Positions 29,766 to 41,380 of a stretch of 64,000 nucleotides of DNA are shown piece by piece (position 1 is the first letter of the stretch; each line of letters opens with the position of its first letter). The stretch comes from Anthoceros angustus. Its lineage: Eukaryota > Streptophyta > Anthocerotopsida > Anthocerotales > Anthocerotaceae. The stretch lies in contig MU008173.1 of assembly GCA_010909165.1 (NCBI GenBank), positions 310,001 to 374,000 on the forward strand, given 5' to 3'. The notes beneath the pieces are model-generated. The model did no database searches, had not been told where the DNA came from, and saw nothing but the letters and a program-made list of their open reading frames with translations. A program made the translations under genes and the position numbers.

Positions 29766-31320
29766 GCCGGTCCTGGTGGCAGGCAACAGTAGGTTTTGTG
29801 CATCAAGGCATGTCCTGCCGCTTTTTGAACAGTCTGCTGCAGCAACGTATTAGCTACTCCACCTCATCACAAAAGCGTTTGTCCAAGTTCTTAGCTTGTT
29901 GAATTTCAAATCTTTCTTACGAGCAACAATTGTTGCAACAAGTATTCCTCTTTGCATAGTCGCCATAAACTCCTCCTAACCTCCTCCTCCTCTAATGCTG
30001 TCCCTGACTATGCAGCGTGACGAAGCGTCTCTGGCAATTTCTGAAGCCTAACGAATTGTTTCAAATCCCTTTGAAAGCTTTCAAGTGATGATGCAGAGAG
30101 CATGAATGATACTTGTCAAGACCTACGTGCAGCCAGTCAACAAACTGTGACGTGACCATCACAGGTACTTCCTCCTCACATCCGAAGTACTTCCACCTCT
30201 CACACGAGGGACTACCCGGGCATGTAAGATGATGGCCACATGCTCCTGAACCGGGAGTGGACACATGCTGGATCTTCAGAACCCCAGGTGTCAGTAGGAC
30301 ATTTAACTGTCCACAGGCTGTCAGAAAGGCCAGCAAGTTCTTTGTCTCCTTCTCAACACCCCCGTGAAGAATCGAACGGCACCAAGACTCAAAAGCGCAA
30401 CCTTCAGAAGGCTCATGTGACAGTAATTCTTCCAGGTCAGAAACCATGAAATTCCAGGATGCAGTTAAGTTTGCGTTCGAGTCTAAACGTCGAATTCGAA
30501 GTAACCCAGCTAGCAAAATGAAGTCTGTGAGTGCAATGTTTCGCAGCTTCAAGATCATGAAGGGGTTGTAGTCGAGAAGGATATAAGGGTCATTGTAAAT
30601 ATAGAACGTCTTGAACCATGTAACATGACATAAATGAGTTCCATGAGTATTTTGTTAGGAGCACCGAAAGCGCTTTTTCTACTTTATTTGTATCAAGGGG
30701 TTGCTTGCCTGGCCTGTTGTAACACTGAGCAGATGTGCAACGTGAGTACAGGAGCGAGGCTGCGCGGGATACCACGCCACCTAGCATGCAGAAGGGTTGG
30801 TGCTGCAGTCGGCAGGGGGCGCGCGGTTGAAAATTTTTGGATATTCGAGGCCATGGATGCCATGGCAACGGTCAAGAGGGGGCGTTTGGCTGTGTCCCGT
30901 GAACCAGCCGCACGGTGCCACCTCACGGTGCATTGGGCGGCGCCACCCAACCAGGCGGCAACATGTCAAATTGCGGCTCCAGGCCTGGCCTGAGCCCATG
31001 AACGACGGTAGACGCGCCGCGTGGTAAGGGCGGCTTCCACTGCCAGTTGGCACCACCTCGACTGTAAGAACCTAACCGCGGCTGCCGTATAAACAGGAGC
31101 TCTGTACCACCAAAGAGTCCCTAGCAAGCTGCTGCCAACTGCACTTTCCCCCCCCCCTTCCGTCGCGACTCCCCTTTGTGGGCTGCGCTTTTTTCTTCTC
31201 TGATCTAGCCTGTGGCTTTTCTTTCCTGGTGGAGGCTTCTGCATCGGCTGTCGTTTTCGAGCTTCGGGGTGACGGGGCTATGATTTCTGCATGTGCTGGA
31301 TTGCTCTAAATGCTGCCAGG
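29766..31320. other. Intergenic region
   Basis: This is the 3' flank of SPCS1 and 5' region of the sugar transporter. A minus-strand frame of 165 codons at 30061-30558 is open but unrecognised, and I do not call it as a gene. Poly-C at about 31148-31157. Other frames at 30590-31244 on both strands are also unrecognised. Confidence 0.35.
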
Positions 31321-31369
31321 TTGAGTGGCTGCTCCAGAGTTTGCTGCCACAGCAATTTCGAGCAGTACA

Positions 31370-34098
31370 ATGAGGGCCAGGGGGGCCCGTGCTGTGGCTA
31401 TTTCGGCCACTGTAGGAAATCTGCTGCAAGGATGGGACGCGGGTGCTGTGGCTGGTGAGTTCTTGTCTCGGTTTCTTCAGTGTGACTGCATTCTGGGTGG
31501 TGTTAGGATTCGTAGTGGTGACTGGTGGTTGCTGGTGTTTAATTTCTGCAGGAGCTATGTTGTATATAAAACCGGACTTGCATCTGGAAGCTGATCCTAC
31601 TCTGGAGGGATTTGTGGTGGCTTCCACCCTGGTTGGAGCTGTTGCGAGTACCACGTTGGCTGGGCCAGCAGCTGACCGGCTTGGCCGTCGGACCATGCTG
31701 TCTGTGTCGGCATTCCTATTTTCTGTCAGTGCTTGTGTCATGGCGTGGTCTCCTGAAGTGTACGTTCTCATCCTGGGGAGAGTGCTTGCGGGCTGTGGTA
31801 TGGGTCTGGCGGCCACCATCTCCCCTATCCTGATAGCAGAGTCTGCTCCCACTGAGATCCGTGGGCAGCTGGCCACATTCCCGCAGTTCATGGGCACAGG
31901 TGGTCAGTTTTTGGCGCTTATTATAGGCTTCCTGGTTTCGTTGACGGCCACCCCTGATTGGAGATTCATGCTGGGAATCCTGCTTGCTCCTTCTCTTCTG
32001 TATCTTTTCCTATGTATCTTTGTTTTGCCCGAGTCTCCCAGATGGCTCGTCATGAAAGGTCGGATGCTGGCTGCCCGACAAGTACTGCAGGATCTTCGTG
32101 GGAGAGAAGATGTCAATGGTAGGTTCTGCGTGCACACTGCTTGTCAGTTCGGTGAATGACGAATAATGAACCTCAGCTGGGATGGATGCGGTGACGGCTC
32201 TTTTCCTGCAGGTTGTATTTTACATGCTCACTTCAAACTTGTCTTTATGTCTTTTGTGTCTGGTGGGCAGGGGAACTTGCTTTGTTGGTGGAAGGACTTG
32301 GTGTTGGTGTTGACGCTAAACTGGAGGAGTGGCGTCTGGAGCCAGCTGATCAAAACCAAGCTGTCACAGATTCAACCATGGACGAGGGTAAAGTGGTGCT
32401 ATTTGGCCCCGAGGACGGTATTACTTGGATTGCTACACCAATGGCTGAAGAAGCTGATTCCACAATGCTTGCGAGGTCCCAGAGCGTGGATATAATGCTC
32501 ATGGATCCCTTGGCGCTCGTAGATCCTATGGTCACTTTAGTAGGAAGTTTCCAGGTGCCTTACCAATCAGTTGCTGAATCACATGACGAGCTGGGCAGAA
32601 CGGAGAATGATGATTGGGATCAAGAGCATACCCAGCCTTCGCCGCGGGTTGCCAATGGACATAACGGTGATGAGTTCGCTGCAGGGGATATGGATGATAG
32701 CCTTCAAACTCCTCTCTTGCTGTCGAGGCAATCCAGCGTGGACAAGAAACCCTTTCCATTGTCCAGAGGAAATTCCATCAACCTGTTCAGGCATGGATCA
32801 ACAGATGTGGGAGGTACTCTTTCCCGAAGTGTGCAAGGGAGTTCATCACTCGCTGACACTATCGCCGATGTGGGCATTGGAGGTGGTTGGCAGCTGGCTT
32901 GGCGGTACACAGGGCAGCAAAGTGGAGACCCCACCGAGGCCGGAAGCTTGCAAAGAGTGTACATTTTCAAGGATCAAGCGGATCCGTCCCAATTCGGCTC
33001 CACTCTTGCCTTGCCAGGTATGGGTCCTGTCTTCGACGGTGAGGCAGTCCAGGCTTCTGTCTTGGTGGCTCCATCGGCGCAGTCTGCAGTGGAAAACATC
33101 ATCACGGAAGATGTAGCAGGTCCAGCTATAATACACCCTTCTGAAACTGCCAGTCAAGGGCCTGCATGTAGAGATCTGACTGTGCCTGGAGTGCAGCGAG
33201 CACTGGTTGTCGGTACTGGCTTGCAAGTTCTGCAGCAGGTGAGATCACGGCATCTATGTCCTTCAATTCTTTCTTGTAGCCGGAACAGTACAATGTTGTG
33301 CGATCCTCTTACTAACAAGAATCTCCTTGTCTACAGCTCTGCGGTATCAACGCAGTCCTTTACTTCATTCCTCAGATAATCCAGCAGTCTGGTGCTGACG
33401 CACTATCAGCCAGCATGGGTGTTGGTCCAGAGACAACCTCCATCTTCGCCAGCGTCATCAGCTCTCTAGTAATGTTGCCGTGTATTTTTATCGCGATGCG
33501 ACTCATGGATCGGTCTGGCCGACGGTGAGGATCATTTGCTTTCTTTCTCTCTTAGCCTCTGGACCTTTGCAGATGTGCGTCCCGATTTGAACTGTCTGCG
33601 GTAACTGACACCGATGTTTTGTTGGACCACAGGCAGCTGCTTTTGGGAACTCTGCCAGTGCTTGCCTTGGCTTTGGTGGTGGTGGTTATAGCAAACATCT
33701 TCCTAGAACCTGGCCTACTCCAGGCCTTGGCTTCATTTGGAGGTCTTTCTCTCTTCCTTTGTGCGTTTGTGATGGGCTTTGGGCCAATTCCAAACATACT
33801 TTGCTCAGAAATCTTCCCCACACGGGTCAGAGGAATCTGCATTGGCATCTGCTCTGCCTCAATGTGGTTGACCAACATCCTGGTCACATATTCCTTTCCA
33901 CTTCTCAACTCAGCCATTGGTTTACCAGGAGTCTTCTCCATTTTCTTAATCATCAGTATCTTATCCTGGGTATTCGTCTTCATCAAAGTACCAGAGACGA
34001 AGGGTATGCCTCTGGAAGTTATCTCCGAATTTTTTGCACTCTCTGCAGTTGTCACCAGGAAAGCCCAAGATACAACAGATCTTGAAAGTAAAGTGTAA
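31370..34098 (+). CDS. Tonoplast monosaccharide transporter (TST/TMT type)
   Basis: Five exons with GT-AG borders: 31370-31454, 31552-32118, 32271-33238, 33337-33524 and 33633-34098 give 757 residues, close to the 730-740 of plant TST/MSSP proteins. Members import glucose, fructose or sucrose into the vacuole in exchange for protons. The N-terminus starts ARAVAISATVGNLLQGWDAG, then MLYIKPDLHLEADPTLEGF, AGPAADRLGRRTML and PESPRWLVMKGRML, typical of the major facilitator sugar transporter fold with 6 helices. A long hydrophilic loop of about 300 residues (240-540, with acidic and Ser-rich segments such as QTPLLLSRQSS) follows, which is the diagnostic feature. The second half has LQVLQQLCGINAVLYFIPQI, RSGRRQLLLGT, EIFPTRVRGICIGI and VPETKGMPLEV. 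The first Met after the upstream TGA at 31322 is used. The gene appears intact. Confidence 0.93.
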
Positions 34099-34428
34099 AT
34101 TAAGTATCCTTAGTTGTAATCCATCCATATCCCAGCCATCATGGCATGGTATCTAGACACATTGCGTGGCGGTGTCCTCAGAAAGACTTATACTTGAGGG
34201 ACAATGGCTCACAACATCAAAGGGTTCCTTCTCCCCTAAGGGTTTGATCTATCCCGGTGCAAATGACTAGGTCTTAGAGTTTCAAGATTCAACCACCTCC
34301 CTGCGAGGAAAGATCTGTGAGAGATTGAAGGGAGATACTGCCGCTTCCAAAAGAGGTGTGTGAATGTCTAAAATTCTTAGCAACTTCTGGCGGCCTGTTA
34401 AATAAAGAAACTCTTATAAACAAAGTAT
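34099..34428. other. 3' flank of transporter gene
   Basis: No supported coding region. Confidence 0.4.
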
Positions 34429-35290
34429 TTATGTTATTGATATACAGTCTCGATAATGTTCAAGACGGATAATGTTCAAGACGTTGGCATGTGAGATGAA
34501 TGTGGAGACTTCATAAAAAGAGCGAGATGGGAAATCCCATCTACCCTCATGCGAAAGGGGATAACGCACGATGGGCCCCCAACCACCCCCAATATCGCCG
34601 TCCGAGATAGGGAAGGGCCTACTTACTACCGGTGCCGCCGATTCCGCGTCTCCAGCACTCGTGATTGTTCTGAAGATGGCACTGGCCAACGCCCTTTGTA
34701 GGGCGATGGAAACCCGTTTCTTGAAATATGCCACAACACTGGAAAGGGGGAGGCCAAACCTGTCTCTGTCGTTGTGGTAGGCCCTTGCGCACTCCTTGAT
34801 AAAACAAGAAAAAACCTTACCCAAGGCCCCATGGGTTTCAATGGCAAGGAGGATGGAAATGTGACTTTGCTGCATGGGCCCGTACTTGTAAATTTTCTTA
34901 GTTGCACTCCCTTTCGCCACCCAACCTGGAGGGTTGATGATGACATGGCTGCTAACAGAATCTCTGGTTGGGTGAATGACAACCACGTCCGCAACCGAGA
35001 CCTCGTCCCCCCGCGTCAAGAAAAGGTCAGCTCTGATAGAGACGTCATTGAGCAAAGTATACTGCCGCTCTTTGAAAGGGAAGAAACCCCTCTCCTTGGA
35101 CATCGAGAACATAACGTCTCGAACGGCATCGTGTGTAGCAATACATTGTCCACCCATTGGAAAAAAACCCTAAGTGGGCCTGAGGGTCGTCGATGGAGGC
35201 CCCACAGTAGCAGGCTGGAAGAGAACAGGCTAGTGGTTAGACCAACCCCCGGCGAAACCTCATTGCGGTAGAAAAAGAAGCTAGTGCGAT
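34429..35290 (-). mobile_element. LINE-type element C-terminus: CCHC zinc motif and endonuclease-like domain
   Basis: The minus-strand frame 35157-34429 (242 residues) reads MGGQCIATHDAVRDVMFSM, RADLFLTRGDEVSVADVVVI, then KKIYKYGPMQQSHISILLAI and ETHGALGKVFSCFIKE. This fits the C-terminal PD-(D/E)xK-like region after the reverse transcriptase in plant and algal LINE-like elements. Just upstream on the same strand, in another frame at about 35215-35165, are CYCGASIDDPQAHLGFF and, further up, MRFRRGLV*PLACSLPA, which fit the rlG-pl...C.CG..DD..G.H region. Frameshifts and stops separate these pieces, so it is a dead fragment. The reverse transcriptase domain itself is not visible. Confidence 0.55.
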
Positions 35291-35985
35291 TCGGAACGAT
35301 CGGATGCAAGGGCGGACCAGAGCCAGGAACCTGCACCCTTCCCTGAGCAAGAGCAAAGGCGAGCTCTAGCGGGATGAGGAATAGATGAATCCAGAAGACC
35401 CCAAAGACTCCGCTCATAATGCTTCTCCTGGAGAGAATCCAAGCAACCCTCAAGCTGCTCATGAAACGAAGAAAAAGAAGGCATGGCCTCCTTAGCCAGA
35501 GGACATAAGAGGTCCCTAGGTGACCTTAGGGACACTTTGAGGGGGAAGCACCCCTCCTCAAACTCCTGCGACGAAATTCTCCAAACTGTTGTTATCTCGA
35601 ATAAGGAAGCGAGAGGCCAAAATTGGGGCCGAGAGGGCCCAACTTCCTAGAAAGGCCGCTAGTGTTGAGGCCTCCATGGCCAAAAGACCTATGTGGACAA
35701 GGGACAAATGCTTTGACTTCCCTTCGGGTCGATGAGTAGGGATTTTCCTTTTATTTGTGAGGATTTGCGTGGGAAATAAGGGATATGTAGGGATAATAAG
35801 GCCTATCCAGCCAAGTTGCATAGGCGTGGTGGCAACTCCAAGGTGGGCAAGGTCTGGAGGAGCTCGCAAGTAACACCCCCTTTTCAGCGAGGTGGGGCAA
35901 ATACGCAGCAATGACAAAAACATTCCAGACAAAGACTAGGCTCTCCAAGTAGCCCGTCCTTCCACGGACGACTGCACAAAGACAT
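35291..35985. other. Probable transposon-derived, no frame resolved
   Basis: Open frames on the minus strand (35281-36017) have no recognised domain. The area lies between the LINE remnant and the Ty3/gypsy LTR. Confidence 0.3.
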
Positions 35986-35989
35986 CCGC

Positions 35990-36450
35990 CGCTATTTATT
36001 CCAGCAAGAGTCAACAAGAATACATGAGAGATCGAGAGAGCTCCCCATCTTTGCCTAAGCTAGAGCTTAGCCTCTCCCCTCGATCTCCTCCTCAACAGCC
36101 TCCTCTAGCACGCCACACTCTAGGCTCCCAAGGCCTCTAGGCACCCAGTCCTATCCTCACAAGAGTGTAGCTCCCAAGTGCTAGGATCCTTCTAGACATG
36201 CTCACACCTCTAGGCTCCCAAGGCCTTTAGGCTCCAAAGTCCTATCCTCAAGAGTGTAGCTCATGCTAGGATCACAAGATATATCTCTAGGGCTAGCCTC
36301 ATCTCCTTATATAGGAGGCTTACTTCATTTCCAAAGTAATCGCTAAAAGGCATTTTCTTCCTTAAGCCCTAAGCTAAGTCTTACCACCACTACTTACAAC
36401 TTACTAACTAGATCCGTGGTCGCATGCTTCTCATGCAAGGCTCGTTACTT
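35990..36450 (-). mobile_element. Probable Ty3/gypsy LTR, minus orientation
   Basis: The region directly downstream (minus direction) of the gypsy integrase remnant holds repeated CCTCTAGGCTCCCAAGGCCT and TCCTATCCTCACAAGAGTGT words, which make an imperfect internal duplication of about 85 bases. It has a TATATAAGGAG-type box (reverse complement, near 36310-36322). A purine-rich stretch GGGGAGAAAGTAACG lies on the minus strand at about 36444-36458 and would be the polypurine tract. Exact ends are uncertain. Confidence 0.45.
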
Positions 36451-36528
36451 TCTCCCCATCGAAAAGAATCACCGTCTTGATAGCCAACGACGAGAGATCA
36501 TCCAGATCCTTTCGAATATCCTCTAACG

Positions 36529-37140
36529 TTACCCAAACCGGATCTCGAGATCCCACGCAACTTTACCATATAATCGTGGTACGATTCCACGCTTTGTAGG
36601 CACGCTACTCGCAAGGAATTCCTCAATTTCCCCAATTCTGATTATGCCGCACGAGAACACTGCATTTTCTTGTCCATGTCTTCTTTCTTTTGCTCGCACA
36701 AATGGTTTCAGTAGTGATATATGAAACACATTGTGTGCAAAAATCCATTCAGTGAATTTGTAAGCCACTTCTCCAATGCGCTTCAAGACTACAAATGGAC
36801 CACCATATCTTGGCCTTAACTTAAGAGTTAATCCTTGAGGTAATGGGAAATGCTTCAATTTCACCCATACTTTATCCCCAACGTTGAAGATAGTTTCTCC
36901 GTGCCTATCAAAGATATTTCTTGACGTGCTTGAGCCTTGGCTAAAATTCCTTTGGCAATCTCATGCCTAGCCTTCAACCGCTCAATGAATCGGCGTGGAT
37001 CTCTAGTGGTAGTATCGAAAACTTCAGCATTTAGCATGGATACCGCGTCCAGTGCTGAATTTCCTCCCATCAGCACAACATACTTCTCTAACCAGTTGAA
37101 GTTGAATGCAAGATAAGCTAGATGGCAAGATTTCCTAGCT
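36529..37140 (-). pseudogene. Ty3/gypsy integrase C-terminal remnant
   Basis: Read from right to left: a YNSS..P-like region is lost; ALDAVSMLNAEVFD, then RRFIERLKARHEIAKGILAK AQARQEIS, then after a frameshift GDKVWVKLKHFPLPQGLT, LRPRYGGPFVVLKRIGEVAY and HNVFHISLLKPFV. This is the integrase C-terminal GPY/F region of plant Ty3/gypsy polyproteins. The frame is split (37208-36861, 36864-36529) and stops early. It ends abruptly at about 37135, where the neighbouring fragment runs in the opposite direction. Confidence 0.75.
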
Positions 37141-37560
37141 ATGTATGATGTGACTCTCAAGTATAAACCTGGAAAAGAAAATAAGGTTGCGGATGCGCTG
37201 AGTCGCAAAAAGAGTCAGGAAGTAAAGGCAATGGCAATTATGGTTGAACCTATGGACACTCACAAACAGATCAAGGAAGCATATCTGCAGGATCCAGATG
37301 TTCACGACTGGATTAATGGAATAGAGCAGAAAGGAAGCAAGTTCAAATTGAGGGATGGTTTGTTGATATACAAACAAAGGAGGATTGTGATCCCAAATTC
37401 TTCAGAGTTGAAGAGTAAATTGCTTTGAATGTCATGATGTGCAAGTCTGTCACCGTGGAATTGACCCCACTTATGAGAAGCTACATTGCTTTAGGCCGGA
37501 ATGTATCGGGATACGGGATTATATCAAGGCATGTGCTGTTTGTCAGGTCGCATGCCTCAA
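37141..37560 (+). pseudogene. Ty3/gypsy RNase H-integrase junction remnant
   Basis: The plus frame 37141-37428 has VTLKYKPGKENKVADALSRK, the conserved end of the RNase H domain, and then a linker, YLQDPDVHDW. After a frame change CHRGIDPTYEKLHCFRPECI and KACAVCQVACLKGG form the H2C2 zinc finger of integrase. It points away from the minus-strand integrase end at 36529-37140, so the two halves have been inverted relative to each other with a breakpoint near 37135. Confidence 0.75.
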
Positions 37561-37935
37561 GGGAGGCAGGGTCCGGAGTAGCTCTGGAGAGGTTCCGGAG
37601 GAGAGGGTCCTGAGTGGTCCGACGGCGTGGGTCATAAATTTGGAAGGGCAACACGTGGACGATGGCATGGGTCCGTATGACATGCAAGAGGTGAGAACCC
37701 CAGAACCGTCAGAAGCCGTTATAAGCAAGTAGTCACGACTCAAGGACATGCGCCAAGAAGGCGGCGGGCGTGAAGCTGCGATACAAGATGCAGAGGGGCG
37801 GTAGTTACTGACCACATAAGCGCACTATCTTGGAGGACTCGCATCGTGTCGGCACGCTTCCCTCCGCTGGGTTTAAGGGCGACGGGACTTGCATTGAGGC
37901 CAGAGCTATTCCAGAAGCAAGACGACTAGCGAGGC
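37561..37935. other. Transposon-like flank, no frame resolved
   Basis: The gypsy similarity ends near 37560. No further domain was recognised before the GAG-like frame. Confidence 0.3.
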
Positions 37936-37939
37936 GGCA

Positions 37940-38525
37940 TGGCTCCCGAGAAGGCGGCAGAGACTCTAGAGCCCTGGATATTGGAGAAGAACATCACCAC
38001 CAAACGCTACCCAGATTTCTGCCCATGGGTGGAGGAGGCGGGCGAGCTCGTCCAGGAGTGGCACCTGGACATATTCCATGCGGTCTGGACCTACGACAGC
38101 ATAACGCTAGTCTGAGAGTATGCCCAGAAGCTGCTGGCGGTAGCAAACAAGTCATTCCGTTCAAAGAGCTTGAGGGAGGACCCTAGGCGATGGACAGTGG
38201 AGGAGCTTCAAGTGGTGTATAACCGGCCCGCGGAGGAGATCCGAAGAGTGATGCCGAAGCCTCTGAAAGAGAAGGGGAAGCTGGAAGCGGCAAAGGCCGC
38301 ACTCTTGAATCAGGACGCCCAGAGGTCCTCCAATGGGTGGTTGATGTCAAACCTGAAGGACCGACGGGTGAGGGCAGTGGCCAAAATCATCGTCCAATGA
38401 GACAAGCTCACCAAGGTAGACCACTTAGGGGACAACCTACTGGTATTCCTGCATGCCCTCATGAGGAGGAAGCGGGCGGACCCGGATAGCACAGGAGGCG
38501 TGTAAGCTACGCAGCGAGCGGCCTC
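37940..38525 (+). pseudogene. GAG-like or unknown transposon frame with stops
   Basis: One frame from ATG 37940 runs about 190 codons interrupted only by TGA at 38113, TGA at 38398 and TAA at 38503: MAPEKAAETLEPWILEKNIT, WVEEAGELVQEWHLDIFHAV, SLREDPRRWTVEELQVVYNR, KEKGKLEAAKAALLNQDAQR and DKLTKVDHLGDNLLVFLHAL. At least two of the stops could be CGA to TGA transitions, as expected from methylation decay. No domain is recognised. It lies within retrotransposon debris, so a GAG-type origin is possible but unproven. Confidence 0.4.
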
Positions 38526-39930
38526 CATTGTTGGCGTTGTTCCCTTTCATCCTGCAAAGGGACACCACAACCTCCTGAAGGAGGGCGAGGAGGAGGAGCG
38601 TGCTCCGCGGTGACACCTGCGGTGCAGGTGGGGCGATGAGGCATGTCTGGGCGGTGAGCTGGAGCCCAAGAACGGGCGTACTTAGGAGGAGGAGGATTGG
38701 GAGGGCATCTCGGATGCCATTCGCTTGGAAAAGACCCCTTCCCCCCCAAGGGAAATTTGGGAAGAGATTCCAGCATCCCTATTGCTACTGGCGGCATTGG
38801 AGGAGCAGGCCTCAGTGGCTGCGTCAACAAGGCTAGAAGTCGTGTCGGTGGGAGCAGCCCCAGTGGTAATGAGACCAACCCCGGAACCACGCCGGACCAG
38901 GACAGAGGGCTGGAAGAAGAAGATGGCGTTCGAGGCGGCCGCCAAGACTACGGCACCGGTACCCCTGCCAATGAGTGAAGAGAGGGCGGAGGCGGAGGCG
39001 GAGGCGGAGGCGAGGCAACTCAAGGGGGCGGAGGCAGCACCTGAGCCGTGCTCTCCCTCACCAGGAGAGGGAAGCGGCCCAACTCCCGAACTTCGTCGCA
39101 CCCACTGGAAGGACAGGGAGACGAGACAGTCCAGCGAGCAGGAGAGCACGCCCGACTGCCGGAGCACCAATGGAGGCGGGAGTATCTGGTCCTGCAAGCC
39201 CATGTGGAAGAAGCCATCCAGCAGGTGGATTCAAACTTTGCATACTATCACGCAGAGCTCCTGAAGGCTGTAAGCGTGGTGCACCAGCCGGCTGAGGTGG
39301 TAGGGTCCCCAGAGGAGGCAGAGGAAGCCACGGGAAAAGAAGGGCTAGGGTTATAGGGAACCTAGGTGCCTTATTTGGGGACGAGAGCAGTGGCGAGGTT
39401 GAGCCATCGGAGGAGGAGCGTCACCTGGACGGTCGAGCCGGACTAGGAACGTCAGCCTCGACGGACCACGAGGTATGCTCTCTGGACCCTGCACTTGGGT
39501 TGGAGGGCCAAGAAGGGAGTGGTCCGGTGGGGGAGGAGTCGGAGCTAAGGGGTGGACCCTTGGTAGGGGGCAGTGAGGTCCGTTCCCAGGGGGAGGGGAC
39601 GAACCCAAGGGTCCGGCCTTCGGAGCCAGGGATGGACCCAGAGGACCGGCCTCCGGAGTTAAGGATGGACCCATTGGCGTCTGATGCACCGCCCGAGCGG
39701 GCTTAGAGCGAACGGACTCTGGTTCCTCCTTCGGCCGGACTAGTGGATGGGGGGCCCACCGGGGCGCAGGGGGGCAATGCCCAAACTCCGGTGCTGCTGT
39801 CAGCGGAACCAGAGGAAGACCTTGTGGTGACAGCAGTTGTCAGCGCACCTCCGGGAGTGAGGCCCAACCAAAGGCGAGGTGAGACCGGGCCCCGCCCGCG
39901 GTCAAGATAATCAGCCGGGCCCCGCCAGGT
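38526..39930. other. GC-rich transposon-like sequence, no frame supported
   Basis: The stretch is purine-rich on the plus strand (GAGGCGGAGGCGGAGGCG at about 38989-39010) with long but low-complexity frames on both strands (Glu/Ala or Pro-rich). It probably continues the non-autonomous element. I support no protein here. Confidence 0.3.
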
Positions 39931-40107
39931 TAGGATTGCTGCCATACGGCGAAGTCACCGGTCAGCAGCCCCACTGGCCAGACGAGATAGCCACGCGTAA
40001 GGACTGGATATCCCTCCCACGTGTGTAAGTAGCTGGGAGTAGGGACAGTCTTCGGGTTGTAATAAAGGCACTGTCTTGAAAGCAGTAGAAGAGGGAGGTT
40101 GCCGCCC

Positions 40108-40640
40108 CTGTAATGCGATTTTTCTTTTGGGGTTGATGCTGTGTTGTGCATACTGACTTTTGTGAGCCAAGTGCTAATGCGTTGCCCGAGTCATCGAGCG
40201 TGCAGACTTCCCGGAGAGGATTATCCAGGATCTGGTGACGAACCTCCTAACGCGTGGAGGTGATTGCAGGTGTTGAGGAACCACTACCCTGTAATGCGAT
40301 TTTTCTTTTGGGGTTGATGCTGTGTTGTGCATACTGACTTTTGTGAGCCAAGTGCTAATGCGTTGCCCGAGTCATCGAAAGGGACTTGGAGAGGATTATC
40401 CAGATCGGTGACGAACCTCCCAACGCGTGGAGGTGATTGCGGTGTTGAGGAACCACTACCCATGTCGATTTTTCTTTTGGGGTTGATCTTTGTGTGTATC
40501 ACGACTTTTGTGAGCCAAGTGCTAATGCGTTGCCCGAGTCATCGAGCGTGCAGACTTCCCGGAGAGGATTATCCAGGATCTGGTGACGAACCTCCTAACG
40601 CGTGGAGGTGATTGCAGGTGTTGAGGAACCACGACCCTTG
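40108..40640. repeat. Tandem array, about 181 bp x3
   Basis: Units start with CTGTAATGCGATTTTTCTTT and contain GCCAAGTGCTAATGCGTTGC, GAGAGGATTATCCAGGATCT and GGTGACGAACCTCCTAACGC. They begin at about 40108, 40289 and 40458. The middle unit has several small deletions and substitutions (ATCGAAAGGGACTTGGAGAG), while the outer two are nearly identical. An AATAAAGG motif at about 40061 precedes the first. The array may be a duplicated LTR edge. Confidence 0.8.
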
Positions 40641-41362
40641 CTCCTCAAGAGCGGGGGGCAGGTGACAAGTGGACCGGAGCGAACAAGAGAAGCCGGACGA
40701 TCAGCGGAAGGCGTAAAGAGCCCGGACTGGCCGGATCGAGCGGACCTGGACGTGGAGGTGCTGCAGCCCAACATTTCATCGGAGCACGAGCCCACACCAC
40801 GACGAACTGTGGAGGAGCATGAGCGAGCGAAGGGAGAAGAACAGAAGGGAAGTGCCCCAAAAGGGCGGACACGAGGATGTGAACGAGTCCTTAAACGTTT
40901 CGCGGTACCGGGCCCGTACGGTAGAACCTGATATGGAACATGAGTGGGAGAGGTGAGCGGAGAGTGCGAAATAGAGAGTTCGGACGGTGGTACGGCTGGG
41001 CCCGAGGTTGTAACCTCCAGCCGTTGACGTTGCGTAGGGTGATTCGTACCTCTATTCGATTTGTCGGAAGGGTCAGGAGGTATCTTGAGCATCGTTTCTA
41101 GCACAACGCCCGCGTCGCTAGGTGATCGCTGTAGTAGGACCGGATCGGGAATCGCGTTGCACCACAGGTCTGGATGCTTGAACGCTTATCGGGGCAGATC
41201 GTAAGGGGATCGGGGATATCGGCCTAGATTAGTTGGGAAGCCCAGGGTAGAAAATCAGTAAGCGGACGGTACGAACCATTCTCTTCGGACCGAACCTTAT
41301 ACTTCACGATACGGGACTAGTATGTGCCCAGCAAGTCTGTCAGCAAAAGTTCGCCCATATTT
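40641..41362. mobile_element. Possible LTR ahead of tRNA-Asp-type primer site
   Basis: This stretch lies immediately before the primer-binding site at 41363. It may be the 5' LTR of a plus-oriented element, but I could not delimit TG...CA ends or a TATA box with confidence. Confidence 0.3.
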
Positions 41363-41380
41363 TGGCGCCGTTGCCGAGGA
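41363..41380 (+). mobile_element. Retrotransposon primer-binding site, tRNA-Asp type
   Basis: TGGCGCCGTTGCCGAGGA matches, with one mismatch, the primer-binding sequence (TGGCGCCGTTGCCGGGGA) used by many plant Ty3/gypsy Tat/Athila and related elements. A short frame (41772-41939, MPLISEFERRSKEAQAADIV) downstream could be a truncated GAG start. The internal region is cut off by the telomere-like minisatellite at about 42040. Confidence 0.6.

Noticed and set aside
30061-30558. 165-codon minus-strand frame
   Set aside because: No homology or motif was recognised, and it lies in the 3' flank of the SPCS1 gene. I left it as intergenic.
31205-31897. 230-codon minus-strand frame
   Set aside because: It is antisense to the first exons of the sugar transporter, which has firm exon-intron and protein evidence.
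38526-39300. Glu/Ala-rich and Pro-rich frames as a real protein
   Set aside because: GC-rich purine repeats open several overlapping frames, and none has a recognisable domain or a conserved start.
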